Source: Methylophilales bacterium (GTDB lineage: Bacteria; Pseudomonadota; Gammaproteobacteria; Burkholderiales; Methylophilaceae). Taken from it: 64,000 nucleotides of DNA. Below are positions 10,605 to 19,916 of the stretch, piece after piece. Every line of letters begins with the position of its first letter. Position 1 is the stretch's first letter. A model generated the notes under the pieces. That model searched no databases and was not told where the DNA came from. It worked only from the letters and a program-made list of their open reading frames with translations. The translations under genes and the position numbers were made by a program. The stretch is taken from contig CP081940.1 in the NCBI GenBank assembly GCA_019823025.1, positions 868,001 to 932,000 on the forward strand. The letters are read 5' to 3'.

Positions 10605-10829
10605 TTACTTTTTTGATCGTAAGTTCCATAAGGTTACCTTACCAAACATTGCAAAATTGAAAATTAAAATTGCACAGTAACCAACAAAAACATACATCCA
10701 TAAATCATAGTAAAATTCGTAAGAATCTTTTGTAAGATTTTCCATAAAAAACTCAATATAAATAACGAGTCCAAGATAAACGGTGTTAAGTATTGTAAAA
10801 AAATTTAATATCGCTTTACGGAAATTCAT
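10605..10829 (-). CDS. Small two-helix membrane protein downstream of alternative oxidase
   Basis: This is a 74-residue protein with two hydrophobic segments (about 8-28 and 45-63), a short acidic, aromatic loop (KDSYEFYYDLW) and a basic C-terminus (RSKK). Its start lies 3 bp after the stop of the alternative-oxidase gene on the same strand, so the two are probably co-transcribed and translationally coupled. No family is recognised. A role as an accessory or anchoring partner of the oxidase is only suggested by the coupling. Confidence 0.65.
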   Translation of the reverse strand: MNFRKAILNFFTILNTVYLGLVIYIEFFMENLTKDSYEFYYDLWMYVFVGYCAILIFNFAMFGKVTLWNLRSKK

Positions 10830-10832
10830 AAC

Positions 10833-11885
10833 TTATCTTAATAAAATTAATTGAGAAATGGCCGATTGATCTGACCAAACAATCGCATTTTGATTGAATT
10901 TCTTCCCTAGTTCTTTGGCAGCATTTAATGTCATCCCAAGAACGAGAAAACTTTCTTCCCCAGGCCATTTGTTATCTGGACAGATGCCTTCTGCATGAAT
11001 AAAAGATAGTTTTTTGTCTTTTAAAATAAGCTCTAACTGTTGGTTATTTTGTTTATTATCGTGATTGCTTGTCTCTTGGCTCATCGGATTATAAGCAGTT
11101 AAAACGGCAGCTTCATTTACTCCATATCTTTCATATAATTTATGTAGGCCTGAACATTCTGAACCAATATTTATAACAAATAGCGGCTTATCATAAATAT
11201 GATAGTTTGCATCTTTGTATGACTGAATATTGACAGAATTAATCTTGGTAAAGCTAGGCTCTTTTTTTGTTGCCCTTTGATCATCAGGCTTATCTAAAGA
11301 ATCTGCGCGACCATGATTTACATTTGCGTGGTTTTGTTCATCGGCTCTAACCACCTTAATAACATCAAGCAACTTCGCATCGTCTGCTAAATTCCAGTAA
11401 TCTTTTGCAATTTGAGGCGCTTCGACATTTAAATTTAAGTCTGCAGAAACTTGGTCATAGTATGCGGTATAGCTAATCACAGCTTCATCCTCAAAATATC
11501 CAACGAGCCTATGGGCGGTCCTTGGGAAAAATACATACAATAAAAAATAAAAATTCCAAAAGATTGCTTGTGCAGCAAGAATAATGAGTCTTTCATACCA
11601 CTTCGGTTGGGCAATCTCGATAAACGTCATCAGATGCATCCTTTCATTTTCAGCCTCATCAAGCAGTATCTTTATCCAACCTCGATCACTTTGCATCTTT
11701 CTTAAACAAGTCAAATGAATCCACATCCCTCCAACCATTCCAGGAACGGCGGCCACAGTTTCTAGAACAACAGCTCTATGTCCGTAGCGTTTCGCGAAAA
11801 ATGTGTCGGCAAAAAAACGAAGTATTTTAGTGATAATTAAAGCGACGTGATCGCTAATATTTTCAGGAGAACGGTGCTGATACAT
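10833..11885 (-). CDS. Alternative oxidase with fused C-terminal DUF3293-like domain
   Basis: Residues 1-195 are a di-iron ubiquinol (alternative) oxidase, a membrane-associated terminal oxidase that reduces O2 without pumping protons. All expected iron ligands are visible: E42 (in LETVAAVPGM), E81 and H84 (NERMHL), E132 (FEDEAV) and E183/H186 (RADEQNH). After a hydrophilic linker (about 195-215), residues 216-350 resemble a whole DUF3293 domain: FVINIG, AAVLTAYNPMS, HAEGICPDNKWPGEESFLVLG and KKFNQNAIVW. Ordinary AOX proteins end near the RADE..H helix, so this is a domain fusion. DUF3293 has no known activity. The 74-aa membrane protein gene follows after 3 bp. Confidence 0.9.
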   Translation of the reverse strand: MYQHRSPENISDHVALIITKILRFFADTFFAKRYGHRAVVLETVAAVPGMVGGMWIHLTCLRKMQSDRGWIKILLDEAENERMHLMTFIEIAQPKWYERLIILAAQAIFWNFYFLLYVFFPRTAHRLVGYFEDEAVISYTAYYDQVSADLNLNVEAPQIAKDYWNLADDAKLLDVIKVVRADEQNHANVNHGRADSLDKPDDQRATKKEPSFTKINSVNIQSYKDANYHIYDKPLFVINIGSECSGLHKLYERYGVNEAAVLTAYNPMSQETSNHDNKQNNQQLELILKDKKLSFIHAEGICPDNKWPGEESFLVLGMTLNAAKELGKKFNQNAIVWSDQSAISQLILLR

Positions 11886-11958
11886 TAATTAACCTATTTA
11901 AAGATCATATTTTAAATTAATTGATAATTTTTAGCGAGCAAAAAATAGTTTAAAGCTA

Positions 11959-12594
11959 TCAGTTAGATTTTTTTCGGTCGTTTCTAATGTTCTCAATAAT
12001 ATAATTTGTGATATCAATAGCATTTTGCTCTCCTCCAGCCATCGTGCTTGAAGTCATGTAGTTCCCATCAATAATAATTGTTGGAACGCCAGTCGCGCCA
12101 GCATCTTTAAAAATCTTGTATGATTTTTTTAATTTTGTATCAATCGAAAAACTATTAAAGGCAGCCTTAACTTCCTTTTCATCAAGTTTCCCATTTAGAG
12201 TTACCCAATTAATTAAAGCAGCTTCATTATTTGGGTCTACATCCTTTTCTTTATGGATGGCATCAAATAATTTTTTATGTAACTTTCCTTCTAAACCAAG
12301 TGTTTCAAGTGCGTAGTAGGCCTTCGCTCCTGGAACCCAACTCTTTCTCGGTATAGCGGGTACTCTTTTAAATACAACGTCATCAGGCAGAGAGTCGGCC
12401 CATTTATCAAGGTAGGGATCCATGGAGTAGCAATGAATACAGCCATACCAAAATAATTCGAGAACTTCTATTTTTCCTGGGGATGAAGTTTCAATCTCAT
12501 TCTTGGTTTGTTTAAAATTATCATTGAATTTTGGTTCAACAGCAAAAGTTGTGCTTGATAATAATAACGCCAATAATAAAATATATTTCTTCAT
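11959..12594 (-). CDS. dsbA: Thiol:disulfide interchange protein DsbA
   Basis: This is a periplasmic oxidant that introduces disulfide bonds into exported proteins. A 211-residue precursor has a cleavable signal peptide (MKKYILLLALLLSSTTFA). The thioredoxin-fold active site FWYGCIHCYSM lies near residue 49, and the cis-proline loop ATGVPTIIIDG near 167. The CIHC dipeptide differs from the CPHC of E. coli DsbA and may alter redox potential. It follows the SPOR-domain gene by 25 bp on the same strand and probably shares the argS transcript. Confidence 0.93.
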   Translation of the reverse strand: MKKYILLLALLLSSTTFAVEPKFNDNFKQTKNEIETSSPGKIEVLELFWYGCIHCYSMDPYLDKWADSLPDDVVFKRVPAIPRKSWVPGAKAYYALETLGLEGKLHKKLFDAIHKEKDVDPNNEAALINWVTLNGKLDEKEVKAAFNSFSIDTKLKKSYKIFKDAGATGVPTIIIDGNYMTSSTMAGGEQNAIDITNYIIENIRNDRKKSN

Positions 12595-12619
12595 AGTTTT
12601 TAAATCCTCTTATTAATTA

Positions 12620-13141
12620 TTATTTAGGTGTAGTTAATTTAATTAAGTTCGCTTTAAATCCCTCAAGAAAGAGTTTTTCACGGTTGTCTTTTGCATCGTC
12701 ATAATTTTTATAGGGACCAACACTTACCCTATGAAAAGTATTGACTCCGATTTCAGCTGTCATTACAACGGACTCGTAACCCATCAGTGCCAAACGGGCT
12801 TTTAAATTGATGGCAGCTCTTTTTTCTGAAAATGCACCAACTTGAATATAGTAAAGGATATCTCGATCATTTCTTGGTTCGGCCAATTCAGAAGGCTCCG
12901 CATAAGCTTCTATATTTGCATCTTCGTCAATATTGATAACATCCTCATCACCCAAGGCTGAGTTAACTTCTATGCAAGATCCTTCTGTTTTTTTTGAAAT
13001 AAAGGGACTTTTCCCACTTGTGACCAATAGGGTAATGACGATAGCCATGACTATGCCAAGAAAGACACCAAAAAATAAGCCGTTTGCAAAAGGTGTTCCT
13101 TTATATTTTTTTTGTTCTCTCGCTTCTTTGTTATCAATCAT
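12620..13141 (-). CDS. SPOR-domain membrane protein
   Basis: This is a 173-residue bitopic protein. A short cytoplasmic N-terminus is followed by one transmembrane helix (about 20-42), an acidic periplasmic linker (45-90), and a C-terminal SPOR domain (about 93-170, YYIQVGAFSEKRAAINLKARL ... HRVSVGPYKNYDDAKDNREKL). SPOR domains bind denuded peptidoglycan glycans at division sites, so a septal role like that of DedD/FtsN-type proteins is likely. It sits directly downstream of argS (12-bp gap), as SPOR genes do in many beta- and gammaproteobacteria. Confidence 0.9.
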   Translation of the reverse strand: MIDNKEAREQKKYKGTPFANGLFFGVFLGIVMAIVITLLVTSGKSPFISKKTEGSCIEVNSALGDEDVINIDEDANIEAYAEPSELAEPRNDRDILYYIQVGAFSEKRAAINLKARLALMGYESVVMTAEIGVNTFHRVSVGPYKNYDDAKDNREKLFLEGFKANLIKLTTPK

Positions 13142-13153
13142 TGGCTTTCCTTT

Positions 13154-14812
13154 TTACATTTTATTTGGAGCACTAATACCCAGCAAATTCAATCCATTTT
13201 TTAATATAAACTGCGTTGCCCGAATAAGAGCAAGTCTGTCGTCCATGATATTTTTATCGTCAATAAGAAATTTTGTATCATTATAGTAACTATGAAATTC
13301 CGCAGCGCATTCTTTAAGATAGTTTGCAATTTGGTGAGGTGCTAATTCTTCAGCAGCCTGTATAACTACTTCTGGAAATTCACTTATGCTTTTGATAAGC
13401 TTTAGCTCATTTAAATTTTTTATGTTATCTCCATTTTTCACAGAAAGTCTCTCTTGATCACCATTCCATTGTTCAAGCACCCTTGAGATTCTCGCGTGTG
13501 CATATTGTATATAATAAACTGGATTTTCATTATTTTTAGTTTTGGCAAGGTCGATATCAAAAATGAGCTGTGAATCTGGTCTTCTTGCAGTTAAAAAGTA
13601 TCTCGTTGCATCACAGCCGACTTCATCAATAAGGTCCCTTAAGGTGACGTAGCTTCCTGCTCTTTTCGAAATTTTAACTTCTTTTTTATTCTTTATGACA
13701 GTGATCATTTGATGCAGAATATATTCAGGCCATTTCAGAGGTATCTCCATATCTATTGCCTGTAATCCGCCTCTTACACGATTAATCGTGCTGTGATGGT
13801 CAGCGCCTTGTTCGTTAATGACCCTTTTGAAACCTCTCTCCCATTTATCAAGATGGTAAGCAATATCAGGTACAAAATATGTGTACTCACCATCTGATTT
13901 CCTCATTACTCTATCTTTATCATCACCAAATGCGGTTGTTTTAAGCCATAAAGCATCATCCTTTTCATAAGTATGGCCATTTTTTATAAGCATATTTACT
14001 ATATGCTCGACCTGCCCGTTTTTGTATAATGAAGATTCAAGGCTAAAAATATCAAAATTAACATTAAATGCTTCAAGGTCTAGATCTTGTTCATGGCGAA
14101 GATAGGCTACACTGAATTCTTTGAGCGCTTGAAAATTTTCAGCATCCCCTGATGGGCGGATCATATTACCCTTAAAATTAAATTCTGATGCACTCAAAAA
14201 TCCATCTGCAATATCGTTAATGTATTCGCCTTGATAGCCATCTTTAGGGAATTCTTTATCACCTGGACTAATTTTTTTTGCCCTTGCTTGGACGGATAAA
14301 CCTAAAGAATTAATTTGAGCGCCGGCATCATTATAATAAAATTCTTTTGTTACATCCCAACCTGTAGCTTCTAAAAGTCGAGCGATAGAGTCTCCGATAG
14401 CGGCACCCCTTCCATGACCAACATGAAGGGGTCCCGTTGGATTAGCCGAAACAAATTCAACTTGTACTTTTTGATTTTTTCCAAAAGTAGATTTACCAAA
14501 ATCTTCTTTTTCAGCTAGAATTTTGTTGACTAACTCAACGCGCGCTTCTGAGCTTATGAAAAAATTAATATAGCCAGGTCCAGCTATCTCAACTTTTTCT
14601 ATTAAGGTTGATGAAGGAATGCGCTCAACTATTCCTTTTGCTATTTCAATAGGTGCCTTTTTTAGAATCTTTGCTAACGGCAGGCTAACATTGGTAGAGA
14701 AATCACCATGTTGAATTTGTTTTGGCCTACTAACCTGAATAATGTCTTTATCAAAACTTTTAACTAAATCTTTAAGCGCATTATTAAGTAAATTGGTTAG
14801 ATAATCTTTCAC
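13154..14812 (-). CDS. argS: Arginyl-tRNA synthetase
   Basis: This class I aminoacyl-tRNA synthetase charges tRNA-Arg. The 552 residues have an N-terminal Add1-type tRNA-recognition domain (1-110), the HIGH-equivalent HVGHGRG in FVSANPTGPLHVGHGRGAA near 132, a KMSKS-loop equivalent KKEVKISKRAG near 378, and the anticodon-binding domain with YYIQYAHARISRVLEQW near 430. It is divergent from priA with a 77-bp gap and begins a minus-strand run with the SPOR protein and dsbA. Confidence 0.97.
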   Translation of the reverse strand: MKDYLTNLLNNALKDLVKSFDKDIIQVSRPKQIQHGDFSTNVSLPLAKILKKAPIEIAKGIVERIPSSTLIEKVEIAGPGYINFFISSEARVELVNKILAEKEDFGKSTFGKNQKVQVEFVSANPTGPLHVGHGRGAAIGDSIARLLEATGWDVTKEFYYNDAGAQINSLGLSVQARAKKISPGDKEFPKDGYQGEYINDIADGFLSASEFNFKGNMIRPSGDAENFQALKEFSVAYLRHEQDLDLEAFNVNFDIFSLESSLYKNGQVEHIVNMLIKNGHTYEKDDALWLKTTAFGDDKDRVMRKSDGEYTYFVPDIAYHLDKWERGFKRVINEQGADHHSTINRVRGGLQAIDMEIPLKWPEYILHQMITVIKNKKEVKISKRAGSYVTLRDLIDEVGCDATRYFLTARRPDSQLIFDIDLAKTKNNENPVYYIQYAHARISRVLEQWNGDQERLSVKNGDNIKNLNELKLIKSISEFPEVVIQAAEELAPHQIANYLKECAAEFHSYYNDTKFLIDDKNIMDDRLALIRATQFILKNGLNLLGISAPNKM

Positions 14813-14889
14813 AAGGTTACAATATAAATATAAAAAAACATTTTACCCTATCTATGGTTCTTGTTGTGTGATTGAGGAATTTTCTAAAA

Positions 14890-17082
14890 TTGAGTAAAGA
14901 TCAAAAAATATTTAAAATTGCTTTAGATGTTCCCGTCAATAAGTTCTTTGACTATATTTCTAATGAAGCAAATATTAAAATTGGCCAATATGTAAAAGTT
15001 CCCTTTGGTAAAAGAAATTTGATAGGAATTTGCTGTAAAACATCTATCGAATCAGAGATCCCTAGCGATAAATTAAAACGCATTATCAGCACAGATAATG
15101 AAATTATTTTTGATGAATCCATGCTTAAACTTTTGTATTTTGTATCTGATTACTATCACCATCCTATTGGCCAAACGATTATGTCTGTTGTACCAAGCAG
15201 AATAAAAAAAAATTCATTAACTTTAAAAAAGAAAGAGTTAATTTTCAAGGCAGATAAATGTCTTACCAGTGAAGTAATTGATAATTTTCCCTCTAGGCAG
15301 CTTCGTTTGAAAAAAGTAGCCCAGACAATTTTGGAAAAAGACTTAAGACAGAAGGATTTAAGTAAACTTGTCTCAAATGGATCTGAGTGTGTTGGAAAGC
15401 TTGAAAAAATGGGGTTAATATCCTCAGAAGTATTCATCCAAGAAATAAGTAGATCCCAAAAAGATCAGCCAATTTTAAATAAAGAACAACAAAAAGTAGT
15501 CGATGCAATTAAAAATAATAAAGTATTTAAGCCTTGGTTGATCCATGGAGTTACAGCAAGCGGTAAGACTGAAATTTATATGAATTTGATAGCGGAGTTT
15601 TTAGAGAATTCCAAAAGCCAAGCGTTAGTTCTAGTCCCAGAAATTAATCTAACACCTCAGTTGGAAGAAAGATTCCAAAATCGTTTTTTTAATAAAAAAA
15701 TTGTGGTTCTCCACAGTTACCTGTCGGACATAGAGAGATTGGATAACTGGAGAGAATCTAAATTAGGTAATGCTGATATTGTCATCGGAACGAGGTTGGG
15801 TGTTTTTACGCCTATGCCAAATCTTAAAATTATTATCATTGATGAGGAGCATGACACCTCATTTAAACAAAGTGAAGGCTTACGATATCACGCCAGAGAT
15901 GTGGCAATGATGAGAGCAAAAAATTTAGACATTCCAATTATTATGGGATCTGCGACACCCTCTTTAGAAACTTGGTACAAAGCAATCAATACAAAACAAA
16001 ATTTTAAATATTTAAAGTTAAATGCGAGGGCTGTTGAGAGTGCTACTCTCCCAGAGATTAAAACAATCCAAGTCAATGATAAAACCAAGCTTCAAGTCTC
16101 TAAGGAAGTGATTGATGCAATTCAAAATAGATTAGATAAAAAAGAGCAAACGATCGTTTTTATAAATCGGAGGGGGTACTCACCTGTTTTAATTTGTTCT
16201 TCTTGTGGGTGGGTTGCTGAATGTGAGCGTTGTTCATCTCGATTAGTGGTACATCTTAAGAAAAAACGCCTTAAATGCCATCACTGTGGTTATGATCAAA
16301 AAATCACCAATTCATGTGTTGAATGTGGCAATACAGACTTATTTCCTTTAGGAACGGGTACTCAAAAGATAGAAGATATATTGAAATATCATTTTTCTGA
16401 AGCAAAAATAACAAGAGTTGATCGTGATACTACAAACTCGAAAAAATCTATTGAAGATCTTTATTTAAAAATGAATAACAGAGAAATAGATATTGTTATA
16501 GGCACACAAATGTTAGCAAAAGGTCATGATTTTCCGGGTGTGACATTAGTGGTTGTTTTAGATGCTGATAATGCCTTATATAGTCCAGATTTTAGGGCAA
16601 GCGAAAGATTATTTTCACAATTGATGCAAGTTTCCGGTCGAGCAGGCAGAGGAAAAATTAAGGGTGAAGTTTTAATACAATCTGTGTTTCCAAATAATCA
16701 CCTATTTGATTCATTGAAAGCGCATGATTTTGATTCATTTAGTAATCAATTGGTGACGGAAAGAAAAAGTATGGGCCTATCACCTTTTAGCTATGATGCA
16801 GTCTTTACAGTAAAATCAAAAAATTTAAATATGGCAAAACAATTTATAAATGATGTGTCTGGTTGGGCAAAAAAGTCTTTAGTGTCGACAATAAATGTTT
16901 TAGGTCCAGCAAGACCAACTATCGAAAAGCTTAAGGGATTCGAACGTTTTCATCTATACATACAAGCCCCCTCTCGAAAGGACCTTCATATGATGTTAAA
17001 GCCGTGGATTTCTCAAATAAGACAACATCCATTGGTGAATCGCGTAAAATGGAGTGTAGATGTAGACCCGACGGACTTCTAA
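14890..17082 (+). CDS. priA: Primosomal replication protein N' (PriA helicase)
   Basis: PriA recognises stalled forks and reloads the replisome. After the 3'-DNA-binding domain (about 1-100, with DVPVNKFFDYIS), the superfamily 2 helicase shows Walker A GVTASGKTEIY near 220 and the DEEHD box near 318. The zinc-binding cysteine cluster lies near 435-475 (CSSCGWVAECERC, CHHCGYDQ, CVECGN). The start is TTG at 14890, giving MSKDQKIFKIALDVP with GAGGA 11 bp upstream; a TTG at 14872 is in frame but lacks a Shine-Dalgarno and would add six residues. No in-frame ATG is available. Confidence 0.95.
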   Translation: MSKDQKIFKIALDVPVNKFFDYISNEANIKIGQYVKVPFGKRNLIGICCKTSIESEIPSDKLKRIISTDNEIIFDESMLKLLYFVSDYYHHPIGQTIMSVVPSRIKKNSLTLKKKELIFKADKCLTSEVIDNFPSRQLRLKKVAQTILEKDLRQKDLSKLVSNGSECVGKLEKMGLISSEVFIQEISRSQKDQPILNKEQQKVVDAIKNNKVFKPWLIHGVTASGKTEIYMNLIAEFLENSKSQALVLVPEINLTPQLEERFQNRFFNKKIVVLHSYLSDIERLDNWRESKLGNADIVIGTRLGVFTPMPNLKIIIIDEEHDTSFKQSEGLRYHARDVAMMRAKNLDIPIIMGSATPSLETWYKAINTKQNFKYLKLNARAVESATLPEIKTIQVNDKTKLQVSKEVIDAIQNRLDKKEQTIVFINRRGYSPVLICSSCGWVAECERCSSRLVVHLKKKRLKCHHCGYDQKITNSCVECGNTDLFPLGTGTQKIEDILKYHFSEAKITRVDRDTTNSKKSIEDLYLKMNNREIDIVIGTQMLAKGHDFPGVTLVVVLDADNALYSPDFRASERLFSQLMQVSGRAGRGKIKGEVLIQSVFPNNHLFDSLKAHDFDSFSNQLVTERKSMGLSPFSYDAVFTVKSKNLNMAKQFINDVSGWAKKSLVSTINVLGPARPTIEKLKGFERFHLYIQAPSRKDLHMMLKPWISQIRQHPLVNRVKWSVDVDPTDF

Positions 17083-17085
17083 ATA

Positions 17086-17946
17086 ATGAGACATTTGTTA
17101 TCACCACCAAAAGTAATGACTTTTTCTGCAACCGACCCAACAGGTGGCGCAGGTCTGCAAGCAGATATATTGACACTGGCAAGTATATATTGCCACCCTA
17201 TTTCAATCACGACAGCAATTACAGTCCAAGACACAACAGGTGTTGAATTAGTATCACCTGTAGATTCTCAATTGTTAAAACAGCAAGCAATAACAGCTCT
17301 AAAAGATGTAGAGGTGGCTATATTTAAATTAGGTTTATTAGGAAGCCTCGAAAATATAAAAGCCATATCAGAAATCCTCGAAAGCTATCCCGATATACCA
17401 GTCGTGTTGGACCCTATTATCGCCTCAGGCCGAGGTGATATTTTAATGAATGATCAAATGAAAAAAGCAATGATTCGCTTGTTACTTCCCCGTACAACGT
17501 TGATAACACCAAATAGTATAGAGGCAAGAAAATTAGTTTGTTATGACAATGAAGATTTTGAAAGTATTTCAATTTCAGAAAGTGCTAAACGCCTGTTTAA
17601 TCTTGGCTGTAAAAATCTTCTGATTACGGGCGGTGATGAAAAAACGGCTGCTGTCATCAATACTCTTTATTTAGAAAATGGAGATGTTATCCCGTTTGAA
17701 TCAGAGCTTCTACCCAACGCATACCATGGATCAGGATGCACCTTAGCTTCGGCCATTGCTGGATTTTGTGCCCAAGATTATTCATTAAAAGAGGCCGTAA
17801 ATGAAGCGATACACTTTACTTCACTGGCGTTAAAGAATGCATTCAATATTGGACATGGCCAATTAATTCCCGATAGATTTCATTGGATATTTAATAATAG
17901 TTCATATGAGGAAGATGAGGATGGCAATAACCCAACCCACCATTAA
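17086..17946 (+). CDS. thiD: Hydroxymethylpyrimidine/phosphomethylpyrimidine kinase
   Basis: ThiD phosphorylates HMP and HMP-P to make HMP-PP for thiamine synthesis. The 286-residue ribokinase-like protein has the nucleotide/substrate site FSATDPTGGAGLQADILTLAS near residue 12, VVLDPIIASGRGD near 107 and the anion-hole segment NAYHGSGCTLASAIAG near 210. It begins 3 bp after priA and its 3' end overlaps the thiE start. thiC, which supplies HMP-P, is elsewhere in this window. Confidence 0.95.
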   Translation: MRHLLSPPKVMTFSATDPTGGAGLQADILTLASIYCHPISITTAITVQDTTGVELVSPVDSQLLKQQAITALKDVEVAIFKLGLLGSLENIKAISEILESYPDIPVVLDPIIASGRGDILMNDQMKKAMIRLLLPRTTLITPNSIEARKLVCYDNEDFESISISESAKRLFNLGCKNLLITGGDEKTAAVINTLYLENGDVIPFESELLPNAYHGSGCTLASAIAGFCAQDYSLKEAVNEAIHFTSLALKNAFNIGHGQLIPDRFHWIFNNSSYEEDEDGNNPTHH

Positions 17947-18547
17947 AGGCATATATGCAATTACACCAGATCAAAAGAATACTGAATTTCTGCTAAAACA
18001 AGTAAGAGATTGTTGTGAGGGGGGTGTCAACATTTTACAATATCGATCTAAGTCGCTTCCTTGGAAAACAAGGCTCGAACAAGCCAAGGAAATAAAAAAG
18101 GTGACGGATGAATACCAAATACCATTGATAATAAATGATGATATTGATATTTGCGTACAATTAGATACTTTTGGGATACATTTAGGGAAAGATGATGAAA
18201 GTATAAAAAATGCGCGTTCAGCCCTTGGGGCTGATAAATGCATAGGCATGTCCTGCTATAATCAGGCGAATAGAGTAGAGATGGCAATAAAAAATAAAGC
18301 AGACTACATTGCTTTGGGGGCTTGCTTTGAAACTAAAACAAAACCTAATGCTCCAATAGTATCTTTAGAAATGATAAGAATGATAAGACAAAAATATGAT
18401 ATTCCTATGGTGGCAATTGGAGGTATAACCATTGATAATATAGGCGCTTTGAAAGAGACGGGTATTCAATGCTTTGCTCTAATCAATAGTATATTTACAT
18501 CTACGGACATCATATCGACAATTAAACAATTTAAATTAAAAATTTAA
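17921..18547 (+). CDS. thiE: Thiamine-phosphate synthase
   Basis: ThiE joins HMP-PP and the thiazole phosphate into thiamine monophosphate. It is a TIM-barrel protein of about 208 residues. Visible motifs are ILQYRSK near the N-terminus, [46 protein letters not shown] and [11 protein letters not shown] prefer the ATG at 17921, preceded by AGGAAGATGAGG; in-frame ATGs at 17906 and 17915 lack a comparable Shine-Dalgarno. The start overlaps thiD by 26 bp, indicating translational coupling. Confidence 0.94.
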   Translation: MAITQPTIKGIYAITPDQKNTEFLLKQVRDCCEGGVNILQYRSKSLPWKTRLEQAKEIKKVTDEYQIPLIINDDIDICVQLDTFGIHLGKDDESIKNARSALGADKCIGMSCYNQANRVEMAIKNKADYIALGACFETKTKPNAPIVSLEMIRMIRQKYDIPMVAIGGITIDNIGALKETGIQCFALINSIFTSTDIISTIKQFKLKI

Positions 18548-18548
18548 G

Positions 18549-19829
18549 ATGAATAAAAATAAAGAATTATTTGAACAATCAGAAGTATTTATTCCAGGAG
18601 GTGTCAATTCACCCGTGAGAGCATTTGGTTCTGTGGGGGGGACGCCGATATTTTTTAAAGCTGGAATGGGTAGTCGTCTCATTGATGAAAATGATAAAGA
18701 ATATATCGACTATATTAATTCATGGGGCCCTATGATTGTTGGGCATGCAAACCCAGAAATTATAAATGCAGTCAAAAAAACAGCAGAGTTTTCACTTTCA
18801 TTTGGAGCCCCGACATCAAGAGAACTTACAATGGCAGAATTATTGGTTAAATTGGTTCCAAGTATAGAGCAAGTGAGATTAGTGAGTAGTGGAACTGAAG
18901 CAACAATGAGCGCGATCCGTGTTGCCAGAGGCTATACCAAAAGGGATAAAATCTTGAAATTTGAAGGTTGTTATCATGGGCATGCAGACTCCTTATTAGT
19001 AAAAGCTGGCTCAGGTGCCTTAACCTTTGGGCAGCCAAGCTCAGCAGGTGTTCCTGCTGATATCGCTAAACATACTCATACCCTTGAATATAATAACGTC
19101 ACAGCCCTTGAGGAATGTTTTAAAAAAATGGGCCACGAACTAGCTTGCGTAATTATTGAGCCGGTAGTTGGAAATATGAACCTAATAATTCCAAAAATGG
19201 CTTTTCTAAATAAATTACGAGAGTTATGTACAAAATACGACACAGTATTAATATTCGATGAAGTAATGACAGGGTTCAGGGTGGCATTAGGTGGCGCACA
19301 ATCTCTATTTGATATAAAGCCAGATATGACAACACTAGGTAAGGTAATAGGAGGAGGTTTGCCTGTAGGAGCATTCGGAGGAAAGAAAGAAATAATGCAA
19401 CAACTTGCTCCATTAGGCCCAGTCTATCAAGCTGGAACGTTGTCAGGAAATCCAGTTGCAGTATCTGCAGGTATGAAAACATTAGAACTAATTCAAAAAC
19501 CAAATTTTTTCGAAAACCTTACAAAAAATACAAAATCCTTAGTTGATGGACTTATTGAGGCAGCTAGAACAAATAACGTTGAATTTTCTGCTCAAAGTGT
19601 GGGTGGAATGTTTGGGTTTTATTTTAGTGCACAGCCACCTGAATCTTTTGGTGAAGTTATGGTCTCTGATAGAGAGAAATTTAACAAGTTTTTTCATTTA
19701 ATGCTCGATCAAGGTATTTATTTTGGACCATCGGCTTTTGAAGCAGGGTTTGTTTCCTCAGCTCACAGTATGGATGATATTAACCAAACTATTAAGGCGG
19801 CAGAAATTAGCTTTAAAAAGCTTAAATAA
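18549..19829 (+). CDS. hemL: Glutamate-1-semialdehyde 2,1-aminomutase
   Basis: This PLP enzyme converts glutamate-1-semialdehyde to 5-aminolevulinate in the C5 heme pathway. It has 426 residues, the standard length. Motifs are [14 protein letters not shown] at the N-terminus, [16 protein letters not shown] near 120, [16 protein letters not shown] near 140, and the PLP lysine in [18 protein letters not shown] near 263. It begins 1 bp after thiE. hemE lies 6 kb downstream, separated by gltBD. Confidence 0.97.
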   Translation: MNKNKELFEQSEVFIPGGVNSPVRAFGSVGGTPIFFKAGMGSRLIDENDKEYIDYINSWGPMIVGHANPEIINAVKKTAEFSLSFGAPTSRELTMAELLVKLVPSIEQVRLVSSGTEATMSAIRVARGYTKRDKILKFEGCYHGHADSLLVKAGSGALTFGQPSSAGVPADIAKHTHTLEYNNVTALEECFKKMGHELACVIIEPVVGNMNLIIPKMAFLNKLRELCTKYDTVLIFDEVMTGFRVALGGAQSLFDIKPDMTTLGKVIGGGLPVGAFGGKKEIMQQLAPLGPVYQAGTLSGNPVAVSAGMKTLELIQKPNFFENLTKNTKSLVDGLIEAARTNNVEFSAQSVGGMFGFYFSAQPPESFGEVMVSDREKFNKFFHLMLDQGIYFGPSAFEAGFVSSAHSMDDINQTIKAAEISFKKLK

Positions 19830-19853
19830 AAATAGAAAAATTCGTCTAGAACA

Positions 19854-19882
19854 TTGAATTAACAAGGAAAAAACGCTAACAT
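19854..19882 (+). promoter_or_regulatory. Probable sigma70 promoter for gltBD
   Basis: TTGAAT (19854-19859) and TAACAT (19877-19882) are separated by exactly 17 bp, about 35 bp upstream of the gltB ATG in the 87-bp hemL-gltB gap. Confidence 0.5.
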
Positions 19883-19916
19883 TGTCATCCGATTTAACAA
19901 TTAACTTTTAGTAAGC

